A DNA stretch of 31,185 nt from Acidobacteriota bacterium (lineage in GTDB: Bacteria > Acidobacteriota > Aminicenantia > Aminicenantales > Saccharicenantaceae): assembly GCA_003476685.1 (NCBI GenBank), contig DMVN01000256.1:1-31185 (forward strand), given 5' to 3'. Position numbers and translations under genes: made by a program. This document shows, one piece after another, positions 14,978-23,631 of this stretch. How positions within the stretch are numbered: position 1 is the first letter of the stretch; every line of letters begins with the position of its first letter. The notes below the pieces were generated by a model. That model had not been told where the DNA came from. It searched no databases and saw only the letters and a list, made by a program, of their open reading frames with translations.

Positions 14978-17098
14978 TTAATTTTTGTCCTGTTCCAGCC
15001 ATCCCAGAAGCGCCTCGACCGCTGGCACTATGGCCAGCTGGCACTCGGCCCGAGGTTTTTTCAGTTCCTCCAGGAGTTTTTTCCTGCTTTCCAGCCATTC
15101 TGCTCCCGGCTTTTCTCCCTTCTGAATAAAGATAAGAATTTCCTGACCCAGAGTAGATAGCTCTTCCAGGTTACGGGCCAAAGGCCCGATTTCATTCAAG
15201 ACGGGATACCTTCCGGCCAGAGCTTTGGTCTGGGCCGCTACACCGCGCCACTTTATAAAATAATCCATAACCACCGCCGCCCGGTCCCATTTTCTGGATT
15301 GAACGAAGACTTCGACCAGATTCCGAAAATCCCGCGCTTCCAGTGATTCAGGAAAACAGCAATCTACAAAACGGGTCAGCGGAGCCAGTGAGGTGTAGCG
15401 GCGTCCCTGGCTATGCCGGGCGTAGCCTTTTACCGGTTCGGCAATCTCAGCCAGGGCCTGCAGGGCCCTTTCTTCTTCGGGGCGGAAGGGGGCGGTTCCG
15501 GCCAGACGGCGCAGCATCATCGGCTGGTTCTTCAGGTGCTGGACTCCATTTTCTTCCAGCTGCTGGCTGATTATTTTCAGCCGGCGGTACATGTCATTAA
15601 CATCTCTCACTTCTGCCGGAGACCATAACCTTTCGGCAATGGCCGCGGTCCGGGGCCAGATTCTGGAATCAACTGTTTCGGCCGTCACCAGCTCGGCCCA
15701 CATGGTAGCCTCCCCACCGAGAATGAGTTTTTTCTCAGCTTCCGACAGCGGAGAATCTGGCGGTATCGGGTCGTTAAGGTAATGCCTTTCGGCCGACTCG
15801 CAGAGGTCGATGTAATAACCGTTGGATAGAATTCCCTGATACCCCTGGCGGGCTCCATCAACCAGGGCCTGGGTGCCCCGCCAGGACTGGATGACGATAT
15901 CCCTGGGTAAGCCCGGCTGGTAAATTTCGTCCCAGCCCACCATTTTCTTTTTGTGTCTGGTCAGGATTTTCAGGATTTCTTTATTGAAGTAGGCCTGGAG
16001 GGCATGGTTGTCCGGAAGGTGATGTTTTTTCATGAAAGCCTGAATTTCCGGGTTATCCTTCCAGTGAACAGCTTCCACCTCGTCTCCGCCAATGTGGAAA
16101 TAGGGGTCGGGAAACAGGGCGGCCATTTCCTGGAAAAATTTTTCAAAGAACCGGTAGGTGGCCGGGTTGGCCGGGTTGAAGACCGGGTGGAAGACTCCGA
16201 ATCCCCTCTCAATCCGGTAAGGCCCGGGGGCGCTGGCGTACTCGGGATAACCCACGAACCAGCTGGTAGAATGACCGGGAATGTCGAATTCTGGCATGAC
16301 TCTAATCCCCAGGTCTGAAGCCAGCTCGATGACTTCCTTTATCTGTTCCTGGGTATAATAAAAACCATCTGAACCAAGCTGATGCAGCCGGGGAAAGGTC
16401 CTGCTCTCCACCCTGAAGCCCTGGTCTTCGCTCAGATGCCAGTGGAGTAAGTTCAGTTTAACCGCGGCCATGGCCAGGAGGTTTCTTTTCACCACTTCCA
16501 GGGGCAGGAAGTGACGGCAGGAATCTATCAGAAGTCCTCTCCAGGTGAACCGGGGTTGGTCCTGGAGAAAACCACAGGGAAAATAATAACCCTGGCTGTC
16601 AGCTGACAGCAGCTGCAACAGGGTTTCCAGACCGCGAATTATTCCGAGGTCGGTTGGTGCCTGAAGATCAATCCGACCGGGCTTAATTTCCAGGCGATAA
16701 GATTCATCTTCGTTAGGAATCAGCCGGCCTGTTCTTTCATATTGATAATGGAGTCTGGTGGAGGCAGCCGGAGTCTGGTCTGCCAGGAAATCCTGCTCCA
16801 GAAAAATTCCGGTTCTTCCGGCCAGCCTGGTCATGAACCTGGCCACGGCCTTGAAAGCCCGGCTTCCAGGGCGGTCCTTTCCGCCGGCATAGAACTTTTC
16901 ATCAATCCTGAACTTTTCTCCGCTGAGTTCTACCCTGGCCGGAAGCGGCATCAGGGCCGGAACGGCCGCAGCTCCGGTCTCCTTCACCGTCCGGGCGGCG
17001 ATAGACGGCACCAGGGATAGATACAGGTTGAATAAAATCAAGCTGGCCAGAACAATCCTTGGCCAACCAGATTTATTTTTTTCAATTCCTACAGACAT
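14978..17098 (-). CDS. GH20 beta-N-acetylhexosaminidase, exported
   Basis: The protein has 706 residues from ATG 17098, behind AAGGAG. An N-terminal hydrophobic segment (about 13-32) is a signal peptide or anchor. A GH20b-type domain (LMPLPARVELSGEKFRI onward, about 49-180) precedes the catalytic TIM barrel, which begins at PRFTWRGLLIDSCRHF. Catalytic residues are visible in HIGGDE (D339 and E340, the substrate-assisted pair). Further conserved elements are HWHLSEDQGFR, MPEFDIPGH, GWDEIYQPG and SRIWPRTAAIAERLWS. About 200 helical C-terminal residues follow the barrel. It removes terminal GlcNAc or GalNAc from chitin oligomers, glycoproteins or peptidoglycan fragments. It lies downstream of the large BNR-repeat gene, separated by a strong hairpin, and upstream of the ABC importer. 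Confidence 0.93.
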   Translation of the reverse strand: MSVGIEKNKSGWPRIVLASLILFNLYLSLVPSIAARTVKETGAAAVPALMPLPARVELSGEKFRIDEKFYAGGKDRPGSRAFKAVARFMTRLAGRTGIFLEQDFLADQTPAASTRLHYQYERTGRLIPNEDESYRLEIKPGRIDLQAPTDLGIIRGLETLLQLLSADSQGYYFPCGFLQDQPRFTWRGLLIDSCRHFLPLEVVKRNLLAMAAVKLNLLHWHLSEDQGFRVESRTFPRLHQLGSDGFYYTQEQIKEVIELASDLGIRVMPEFDIPGHSTSWFVGYPEYASAPGPYRIERGFGVFHPVFNPANPATYRFFEKFFQEMAALFPDPYFHIGGDEVEAVHWKDNPEIQAFMKKHHLPDNHALQAYFNKEILKILTRHKKKMVGWDEIYQPGLPRDIVIQSWRGTQALVDGARQGYQGILSNGYYIDLCESAERHYLNDPIPPDSPLSEAEKKLILGGEATMWAELVTAETVDSRIWPRTAAIAERLWSPAEVRDVNDMYRRLKIISQQLEENGVQHLKNQPMMLRRLAGTAPFRPEEERALQALAEIAEPVKGYARHSQGRRYTSLAPLTRFVDCCFPESLEARDFRNLVEVFVQSRKWDRAAVVMDYFIKWRGVAAQTKALAGRYPVLNEIGPLARNLEELSTLGQEILIFIQKGEKPGAEWLESRKKLLEELKKPRAECQLAIVPAVEALLGWLEQDKN

Positions 17099-17124
17099 TT
17101 ACCCACTCCTTCTTAAATCTGGCC

Positions 17125-17154
17125 GGAGCCCGGCGCCTTTTTGTGCCGGGCTCC
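17125..17154 (-). terminator. Strong 10-bp hairpin between the BNR-repeat and GH20 genes
   Basis: GGAGCCCGGC (17125-17134) and its perfect complement GCCGGGCTCC (17145-17154) flank a 10-base loop; two further pairs, one a G-T pair, can extend the stem inward. It lies 30 bases after the stop of the 1171-residue gene and just ahead of the GH20 ribosome site. No T-run follows on either strand, so it could be a weak or factor-assisted terminator, or an mRNA processing or stabilising element. Confidence 0.5.
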
Positions 17155-17184
17155 AGCTATTCTGGTTTTAGTCAACTAATATTT

Positions 17185-20100
17185 CTATTTATACAGCGGG
17201 TCCGGGTTAACTTTAATAGTTCGGCTCATCACTTCCTGGCCGTCAACCAGCAGGCTGGCCCGGTAAAGGCCCGGTTCCACCATCCTGACCCCCATCCCGC
17301 GGCCGAAGCCGAACTGGCCGGGAGCCTGGGTGGTTCTGCGGTTGAGGCTCCAGAAAACCCTCTGCAACCCCGGGGACACTGCCCCGTTAAGCTCCTGGAC
17401 CACCTGGCCGTCGAAATCTTTGATGACCACAGTCAGCCTGGAGGCCTGGTTCTTAAGGTAATAATAGATATTCACGCCCACCGCGGGGTTGGGAGAACTG
17501 GCAAATTCACCGTAGGACTGTCCCCGGCGGTCGTTCATCTGCCAGAGAATGCCGTCCTGGATTTCAAACAGATGAGCGTTTTTACTGAATGTTTCTTCCT
17601 TGAATTCTTTAAAGGGATAGATATCGGTGATGTAGATGCCGCGCCCGTAGGTGGCAATGACCATTTCCCGGTCCCGTTTCTGGATAGCCAGGTCGTTGAT
17701 GACCACATCCGGGACCTGGGGTCCGGTCAGCCGCATCCAGTTCTGGCCCTGGTTGAAAGTTATGAACAGACCGTAGTCGGTGGCCAGATACAGGATGTTG
17801 GGGTTATGGGGGTCTTCTTCAATATCATTGGCCGGGCAATTCAAACCGCCGGAAATGTCTTCCCAGGTTTGGCCCAGGTCTCGGGTGACAAAGGCGTAGG
17901 TTCTGTCCTCGTTGTGGGTGCGATAACCGGAATAAATAACATAACAGGTATTGGCCTCATGCTGGCTGGGCTGAACTCTCATCACCCAGCGGTCGTAAGG
18001 AATGAGCGCTCCCTTCAGGCCCGGCTTGGGCCGGCCCTTGGCATCGTAAAAATTGGCAGTCAGGTTGGTCCAGCTCTGCCCGAAGTTGGTGCTCAGCTGA
18101 AGATTGCCGTCATCGGTTCCAGCCCAGTAAATGCCCGGCTTCTTGGGCGACTCAGCGAAGGTATAGATGGTGGCATACTGCAGGTTGGTTTTCTTGGAAA
18201 GGTCTATTCTTTCTTTATTCTGCTTGCTCAGGTCAGGAGAAATGGTCTCCCAGGTATCTGGGTCACCATGGCTCAAAGACCGGTGGACGAACTGGGAACA
18301 GACAAAGACAATGCCGGGGTTGTGGGGTGAGAGATAAATCGGGGCATCCCATTGATAGCGCTGGGCCGGGGCTCCGGCAGCTTCTTCTTCCGGAGTGTTG
18401 CGCCGGGCCAGTGAGATACTTTCACCAGTCTTGAAATTCATCCGGCGGGAAGCGCCAAACTGGCTTTCCCAGTAAATATATTCCGGGTTCCACCAGTCAC
18501 GAACTACGTAAAACCCATCGCCCGATGGCAGATAGAGCCAGTCAGCCGGGTAAACCCCGTTCGGGTTACGGTTGCGGGAAGGTCCGAACCAGCAGCCGTT
18601 GTCCTGAGTTCCGCCCATGACATTGTAGGGAAGTTCGTTATCCACCGAGACATCATAAAACTGCTGGGCCGGGATGGTTTCTTTCTGGGACCAGTGCAGG
18701 CCACCGTCCCAGGTTTCACTGACTCCACCGTCATTGCCGTTAAGGATGTGTTTGGAATTCAAGGGGTCGACCCAGACCGCCCGGGAATCGACATGGCACT
18801 TCTTGTTGGCTTCCCAGTTGGCGAACTGGAAAGTTCGGCCTGAATCCCTGGAAATAACCGTCCTGGTTTCCGGGGCAATCAACACCTGGTCATCATTGGG
18901 GTCGACCGTTAGACGGCCATAGTAACCGGCCTCTACCTGGTTGACGATCTCACTGCCTCCGCTCATCTTGTACTCGGTCATCCGTTTCCAGGTCTCACCC
19001 TGGTCGTCCGAGCGGTAGATTACCCCGGCTTTCTTGACCGGCTCCATGGCCTGCAAAGCCTCAGCATAGATGACATCAAGCAGGCAGCGGTTGAGGGTCT
19101 GATAACGTGCCTTGACCTGGTCGTAATCTTTGGCCAGAGTTTCTCCTTCCTTTAGTAGCTCGAGCATTTCTTTCCGGTCCTTGTAGACCGTTTTGGACCG
19201 GCTGAAGACAGAACCCGGGTTGATTTTAAGTTTGACCAGCAGGTTGGGGTCGGCCGACAATTTCTGGAGATTGTCCAGCAGCTGGTTTTCATCTTTAATA
19301 TATTTTTCATCGTAGGTCAGGCTGTCCCGGAAATCTTTATTAACGGCCACCTGGCTGCGGTCGATGATTTTGAACCCAGCCGGGTCAAATCCTTTGGAAT
19401 CCGCCAGCAGGGCGGTCAGCACCAGGCGGTTTAACTGGAGGAGGTCTTTTTCTCCGGCTGCGGCTTTCTTGACTATTTTTTCTGTTTCTTCGATAGCGGC
19501 CAGGGCTTCTTCATTCCGGGCATAAGTTTTCCTGGCAGCCGCCAGCAGACCCTTCCAGTTGACCGAGGTTTTGGTCAGAAGATCCGGGTCGCGCACCAGG
19601 TCGTTGAGTTTATTGACCAGGTCTTCCACCTTATCCGCTTTCAGGTGGTCAAACTTAACGTATTTCATCAGCTCCGGTCGCAGTTTGTAGTCCTTGAACT
19701 TATTCAGGAAAAACCCATCACGGAAAAGGGCCCGCTGGTTATACAGGGCAGCCCCTTCCCTTTCGCTTAAACCGAGGTTGACCTCTTCATCCAGGCGCAC
19801 ATAAACGATGCTGGGATTTTTGGGGTAGATGGCCAGGCCGTTGCGGCCGGTTTTTAACTGGCCCAGGTCGGGCAGCCCGGCCTCCAGCTTTTTCCAGGTC
19901 TGTCCGCCATCGGTTGTTTTCCAGAGATAGTTGCCTGGCTGCCGGTCCAGGAAGGTCCAGGTCCGGCGGTAAATTTTGTAGGCGGCGGCGATGACCACCT
20001 GGGAATTTTTCGGGTCCATGACAAAATCGCCCACCACCCGGTCCTTGAGGTCCAGAACTCTCTGCCAGGTCTTTCCCCCGTCAGTTGATTTATAAAGCCC

Positions 20101-20700
20101 GCGTTCGCAGTCGAGGTCAGTGTCATCATAGAGTTTGCCCTCAGCCGCTACGTAGACGATATCGGGGTTGCTAGAATCTACCTCAATTTTATTTATGAAA
20201 TAGCTCTTTTCCAGCCCGATATGGGTCCAGGTTTTTCCAGCATCGGTTGATTTCCAGACCCCGTTGCCGCGGTAGGCAGCCCGGCTGTGGATGGGTTCAC
20301 CCGTTCCCAGGTAGAGGATATTCGGATTGGAGGGAGCGATGGCCAGGTAACCCATGCTCTGGTTCCCGTATTTCTCAAAGATGGGCTCAAAATGAATACC
20401 CCCGTCTACCGTCTTCCAGAGTCCTCCGGAAGCAGTCAGGACGTAATAGGTCTGGCTCTGCCCCGGCGGTACGGCGAAATTGGTGATGCGGCCGGAGAAA
20501 GGCCAGGGCCCGATATGCCGCCAGGTAAAAAGCTCCAGGTCTTTCTGGGTTACGGGAATCTTGTCTGAAAAGACAGCTGGCTTCTTGGCTTCTTCTTCTG
20601 GTCCGGCCCAGGCGCTAAAAACCGGGAACAGGAGAAGAAGCATCAGCCAGGCCGATAAAAAGTTTTTGGCCTTCAAAAACTTTGGAGTCTGATAAAGCAT
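17185..20700 (-). CDS. Large secreted VPS10/sortilin-like BNR (Asp-box) repeat protein with helical insertion
   Basis: The protein has 1171 residues from ATG 20700, behind a perfect AAGGAGG. A signal peptide (1-32) is followed by a beta-propeller rich in Asp boxes (SxDxGxTW type): KTVDGGIHF, KSTDAGKTW (150-158), KSTDGGKTW (204-212), KTTDGGQTW (261-269), RSDDQGETW (563-571), STNFGQSW, TRDLGQTW and TFNQGQNW. A largely helical, lysine- and leucine-rich block (about 305-558) interrupts the propeller; the shorter relative at 24118-26511 lacks it. After ATYGRGIYI the chain ends in an Ig/FlgD-like beta domain (YYYLKNQASRLTVVIKDFDGQ). Such proteins are often labelled glycosyl hydrolases, but no catalytic residues are evident; binding or scaffolding outside the cell is as likely. 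The start is nine bases after the AlkD stop. Confidence 0.8.
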   Translation of the reverse strand: MLYQTPKFLKAKNFLSAWLMLLLLFPVFSAWAGPEEEAKKPAVFSDKIPVTQKDLELFTWRHIGPWPFSGRITNFAVPPGQSQTYYVLTASGGLWKTVDGGIHFEPIFEKYGNQSMGYLAIAPSNPNILYLGTGEPIHSRAAYRGNGVWKSTDAGKTWTHIGLEKSYFINKIEVDSSNPDIVYVAAEGKLYDDTDLDCERGLYKSTDGGKTWQRVLDLKDRVVGDFVMDPKNSQVVIAAAYKIYRRTWTFLDRQPGNYLWKTTDGGQTWKKLEAGLPDLGQLKTGRNGLAIYPKNPSIVYVRLDEEVNLGLSEREGAALYNQRALFRDGFFLNKFKDYKLRPELMKYVKFDHLKADKVEDLVNKLNDLVRDPDLLTKTSVNWKGLLAAARKTYARNEEALAAIEETEKIVKKAAAGEKDLLQLNRLVLTALLADSKGFDPAGFKIIDRSQVAVNKDFRDSLTYDEKYIKDENQLLDNLQKLSADPNLLVKLKINPGSVFSRSKTVYKDRKEMLELLKEGETLAKDYDQVKARYQTLNRCLLDVIYAEALQAMEPVKKAGVIYRSDDQGETWKRMTEYKMSGGSEIVNQVEAGYYGRLTVDPNDDQVLIAPETRTVISRDSGRTFQFANWEANKKCHVDSRAVWVDPLNSKHILNGNDGGVSETWDGGLHWSQKETIPAQQFYDVSVDNELPYNVMGGTQDNGCWFGPSRNRNPNGVYPADWLYLPSGDGFYVVRDWWNPEYIYWESQFGASRRMNFKTGESISLARRNTPEEEAAGAPAQRYQWDAPIYLSPHNPGIVFVCSQFVHRSLSHGDPDTWETISPDLSKQNKERIDLSKKTNLQYATIYTFAESPKKPGIYWAGTDDGNLQLSTNFGQSWTNLTANFYDAKGRPKPGLKGALIPYDRWVMRVQPSQHEANTCYVIYSGYRTHNEDRTYAFVTRDLGQTWEDISGGLNCPANDIEEDPHNPNILYLATDYGLFITFNQGQNWMRLTGPQVPDVVINDLAIQKRDREMVIATYGRGIYITDIYPFKEFKEETFSKNAHLFEIQDGILWQMNDRRGQSYGEFASSPNPAVGVNIYYYLKNQASRLTVVIKDFDGQVVQELNGAVSPGLQRVFWSLNRRTTQAPGQFGFGRGMGVRMVEPGLYRASLLVDGQEVMSRTIKVNPDPLYK

Positions 20701-20709
20701 GAAACCTCC

Positions 20710-21474
20710 TTATGGATTGTTTTTTGTTATTCGCAATAAATGCTTTCTTTTAGCAGCCGGAAATTTCTCCAGGGCATATCTGACTGTCAACCGCGGCCAT
20801 TTCTTCCCGTGTCTTTTAATAAATTGCTCCAGCCGTTCCGGGTTAGACCGACCGGCCTCCCGCAACAACCAGCCGGCAGCTTTAGCCACCAGGTCTTCTA
20901 CCGATTTGGTTGAGACGGCCCGGTTGGCCATCCGGAAAATGAAAGCCGGGCTCAGATTTTTTCTGGCCGGTTTTATCAGGGCTACCAGCCCAGCTCGTTT
21001 TAAGTAGACATTTTTATCTTCAATCCAGGCTGTCATTTTATTAAGATGGGCTGGATGTTCTAACAGAAATGGAGATATGACTTCGAGGCAAAAGGTATCA
21101 ATCAGGGCCCAGTTGTCCAGATGACCCTTTTTCAGCCAGGAGGCAAATTTCTCAAGATGCCCCTCCCCCAACCGGTCCTTAAAATATCCCAGAATGATCA
21201 GGCCGCTGGACCGGCTCTCCAGTTCATCTTCCTGGAGCAAGCTTTCAGCCAGCTGCAGAGCTTCTTCCACCGTCCAGCTCGAGCCGACCTGCTGATAAAT
21301 TTCCCGACAGAGCCGTCGCAGGTCTTCAGCCCTGATTCCATAACAGACTATTTTTTCTGAGAAAAATCTCTGGCTGGACCGGGCCAGCCCGGGGTCGGCC
21401 ATTTTTTTTAAGCGAGAGATCAGAGCTTTTTTTATGGTTGAGATTGGAGTTGAACTGACTTTGCCTGAGCCCAT
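20710..21474 (-). CDS. AlkD-like DNA alkylation repair glycosylase (HEAT-like repeats)
   Basis: A 254-residue cytoplasmic protein built of paired helices. Residues matching the AlkD active site are present with correct spacing: W122 and D126 in DNWALIDTF, R160 in VYLKRAGLVAL, and W202 in KAAGWLLREAG (AlkD W109, D113, R148, W187). The enzyme excises positively charged alkylated purines such as 3-methyladenine and 7-methylguanine without flipping the base. The ATG at 21474 lacks a strong ribosome site. The stop lies nine bases before the start of the 1171-residue secreted protein, so the two are probably co-transcribed, although no functional link is obvious. Confidence 0.87.
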   Translation of the reverse strand: MGSGKVSSTPISTIKKALISRLKKMADPGLARSSQRFFSEKIVCYGIRAEDLRRLCREIYQQVGSSWTVEEALQLAESLLQEDELESRSSGLIILGYFKDRLGEGHLEKFASWLKKGHLDNWALIDTFCLEVISPFLLEHPAHLNKMTAWIEDKNVYLKRAGLVALIKPARKNLSPAFIFRMANRAVSTKSVEDLVAKAAGWLLREAGRSNPERLEQFIKRHGKKWPRLTVRYALEKFPAAKRKHLLRITKNNP

Positions 21475-21590
21475 GAGAATCCAGACTTTCTCATTCTACC
21501 TGTTACCCGGGCCGACTGCAATCGAAATGTTCAGGCCATAAAGAAAATTTTGATTCCTGGACTGCTGGGACTGAAGCCTGGCTCCGATTA

Positions 21591-21806
21591 TTATCCCTCT
21601 GTTTTTTTCTTTCCCAGGGTGGACAGCCCCAGCGGCACGTACAGCGGACAGAATCCGGCCAGACTGGTGGCCAGAAAGATAATGGTCAGAATTACCAGGA
21701 TGTAGGCCAGCGTTCCCTTCACCACCCCGGCCAGCACCAGGATGGCCATGACAATGGCCAGCAATGTCCTAATGGTCCGGTCGATAGCACCCATGTTTTT
21801 TTTCAT
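21591..21806 (-). CDS. DUF2892 (YgaP-type) small membrane protein
   Basis: A 71-residue protein with two hydrophobic helices (about 12-28 and 32-50). It has the DUF2892 pattern: KKNMGAIDRTIRTLLAI at the start and GFCPLYVPLGLST after the second helix. An excellent ribosome site (AGGGAGGGGAG) precedes the ATG at 21806. In YgaP this domain is fused to a rhodanese; stand-alone copies are common beside sulfur or arsenic genes. Here the neighbour across the divergent AT-rich spacer is an arsC-like pseudogene. The conserved cysteine in GFCPLY may bind a sulfur species, but this is not shown. Confidence 0.85.
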   Translation of the reverse strand: MKKNMGAIDRTIRTLLAIVMAILVLAGVVKGTLAYILVILTIIFLATSLAGFCPLYVPLGLSTLGKKKTEG

Positions 21807-21866
21807 ACTCCCCTCCCTGTTTTATTTTAATTTTTTAACTATATCATAATTAAAAATTAATTTTAT

Positions 21867-21875
21867 TGCTATATT
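21867..21875 (+). promoter_or_regulatory. Possible extended -10 (TGCTATATT) of the arsC-like gene
   Basis: TATATT (21870-21875) is preceded by TG one base upstream, within a very AT-rich divergent spacer that also holds the palindrome AAAATTAATTTT (21853-21864). There is no good -35 box. Such AT-rich motifs arise easily by chance. Confidence 0.3.
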
Positions 21876-21925
21876 AACTTAAAGATGGGAAAATTTATTA
21901 ACCGCTGGAAAGTGAGACGAATACC

Positions 21926-22369
21926 ATGGAAAAAATTAAAGTTCTTTTCGTTGATGAAGATAATGGCCTGAGAAGCCAGATGGCTGAGGCCTGGCTGAAC
22001 CATCTGGGCCAGGGCGATTTTATCGCCAGCAGCGCCGGTTTCGAAGCAGGTCAGCTTTCCCCTCTGGCCGTGGCGGTCATGCGGGAAGTCGGCCTGGATA
22101 TTTCCGGTAAGCCAACCAAGAGCGTTTTCGACCTCTATACCCGGGGGGAACTCTTCACTTAAGTCATCACTCTGTGCGACCCGGCCAGCGCCGAGCGCTG
22201 CCCGATTTTCCCCGGCATCACCAGAATGACCAACTGGCCCTTTTCGGACCCGACCAGGCAAGACCTGTCCGAGCCAGAGAAAATGGACCTGGTCAGGGAA
22301 ATCCGCGACCGGTTGAGAGAAAGGATAGAAAGATTCATCCAGACCATCCGCCCGGAAATTCAAGGTTGA
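21926..22369 (+). pseudogene. arsC: arsC-like (low-molecular-weight phosphatase fold) gene with in-frame stop and lost catalytic cysteine
   Basis: One uninterrupted frame from ATG 21926 to TGA 22369 codes for a full-length ArsC-like protein except for TAA at 22160-22162. The first part has KVLFVDEDNGLRSQMAEAWL, SSAGFEAGQLSPLAVAVMREVGLDISG and KSVFDLYTRGELFT. The part after the stop has VITLCDPASAERCP, then NWPFSDP and a helical C-terminus, all expected of thioredoxin-coupled arsenate reductases. The P-loop normally reads VLFVCxxNxxRS; here the catalytic cysteine is aspartate (D10) while R16 is kept. The second-site cysteines in LCD and RCP are retained. A recent loss-of-function gene is most likely: no frameshift has accumulated. 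Alternatives are a short 78-residue product or sequencing error at the stop. It ends 8 bases from the GH88/105 stop on the other strand. Confidence 0.78.
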
Positions 22370-22377
22370 CTGAACCC

Positions 22378-23430
22378 TCAACCCAGCAGGTCTCTCCTGG
22401 CCGCTTCCATCAGCAGGAAGAAAGCCTGGCCTTCAGTGGCTACGCCTGGCGATTGGAACAGAGGTGAACCGCAGACATCGTTGACGTAGCCCAGCTCGTC
22501 CACCTTGCCCTGAACCGCCTGCCGCATTTTTTCAGCTTTCTTCAGGTAATCCCGGCTCAGCCAGCCCAGCTGGATATTTCGGTAAATGGTATAGGCCAGC
22601 ATCTGGGCCAGGTTGGTTTCGACAAAGGTCCGGGGGTTGTCCAGCACATCATGAAACAGTCCATCCTCCCGCTGGTATCTTAGGCAACCGTCCAGCAAGT
22701 CTTTGATATAACGAGCCAGTTTCTTCCTTTCCTCTTTTAATTCAGGCGGCAGGGCCCGCAGGACCCTGGTCATCCCGGCAGCCGCCCAGCCGTTACCCAC
22801 TCCCCAGAAATCCCGCCTGGCAAATTGCTTCAGGCCGTAATCGTAAATATGGGAAAAGAGCTGGCGTCCGGAATTCCACAGGTACTTTCTTAAACCTTCC
22901 ACCTGAAACAGGGCCTCCCGGTAATGGCCCATGACCCCCAGGAACGGCGGGCACATGTACATGGAATCGACCCAGAGCTGGGGCTTGTTATCTATGTGGA
23001 AGATAACTCCATCTTCAGTCCGGGGAGCAGTCTGGAGAAAGTAGTCGGCCTGCTTTCTGGCTGCTTCCAGCAATTTCTCGTCTTTCAACCTGCGGGCAGC
23101 ATACAAAACAGCTTCCCCGTTGGCTCCCGGGTCAGTGACTCCGTGATTATCACAGACCTGTCCCAGGCGGCCGTCATCCCACTGCCGGAGGACAGCTTCC
23201 CGGGCCAGCATGATCACCAGGCGTTCCTCTCCCAGTTCCAGCAGAGCCTGGGCCGCCACTCCTTGTTCCCAGGCCTGTCTCTGCATGGTCAGCATGGCTA
23301 CTTTCACCCGGTCAATCACTTCTGCTTCCGGCGCCCCCGACCGGCTGCGGTCCTGCCCCGGGCTGCCAGCCAGGCGGCTGCCGATAAAACCGGTGGAAAC
23401 CAAACCCGCCAGAAAATTCCTCCTGTTCAT
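22378..23430 (-). CDS. GH88/GH105 family hydrolase (unsaturated glucuronyl/rhamnogalacturonyl hydrolase-like), twin-arginine-type leader
   Basis: A 350-residue protein. The leader has NRRNFLAGL followed by a short hydrophobic stretch, a twin-arginine-type signal. The mature part is an (alpha/alpha)6 barrel of the YteR/UGL family. WVDSMYM (D155) corresponds to the catalytic Asp region of YteR (D143), and FWGVGNGWAAAGMTRVL and GVATEGQAFFLLMEAA are further family signatures. Members hydrate the enol ether of unsaturated uronic acids left by polysaccharide lyases, releasing sugars from pectin or glycosaminoglycan fragments. Folding and export by the Tat route suggests work in the periplasm. GGAGAGG precedes the ATG at 23430. 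No lyase gene is in the window, so the exact substrate is open. Confidence 0.85.
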   Translation of the reverse strand: MNRRNFLAGLVSTGFIGSRLAGSPGQDRSRSGAPEAEVIDRVKVAMLTMQRQAWEQGVAAQALLELGEERLVIMLAREAVLRQWDDGRLGQVCDNHGVTDPGANGEAVLYAARRLKDEKLLEAARKQADYFLQTAPRTEDGVIFHIDNKPQLWVDSMYMCPPFLGVMGHYREALFQVEGLRKYLWNSGRQLFSHIYDYGLKQFARRDFWGVGNGWAAAGMTRVLRALPPELKEERKKLARYIKDLLDGCLRYQREDGLFHDVLDNPRTFVETNLAQMLAYTIYRNIQLGWLSRDYLKKAEKMRQAVQGKVDELGYVNDVCGSPLFQSPGVATEGQAFFLLMEAARRDLLG

Positions 23431-23631
23431 GAGCCTACCTCTCCGTTAATTATTTTGTCTATTAATTTTAATCAATCTGGAAAAAACTTAAAAACAAAAA
23501 TATCAAAGAGCGGCAAAAACAGCCCTTACCAGAAAAAAGCCATCCGGCTAGCTTCCCCGGTAAATCGGACCATTTCCCTTTCCCTCGAGTTTGAGCCAGA
23601 TTTCTGATGGTTAAAGACCAGAGCTACCGGG

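Noticed and set aside
14900-14980. Possible cobalamin riboswitch upstream of the BtuF/FecB-like gene
   Set aside because: The spacer is under 80 bases, too short for the element, and I see no B12-box-like sequence.
17059-18330. Long plus-strand open frame (423 codons) over the 3' part of the 1171-residue BNR gene
   Set aside because: It is the mirror of a GC-rich coding strand: no ribosome site, no recognisable domains, while the minus-strand protein has clear repeated motifs.
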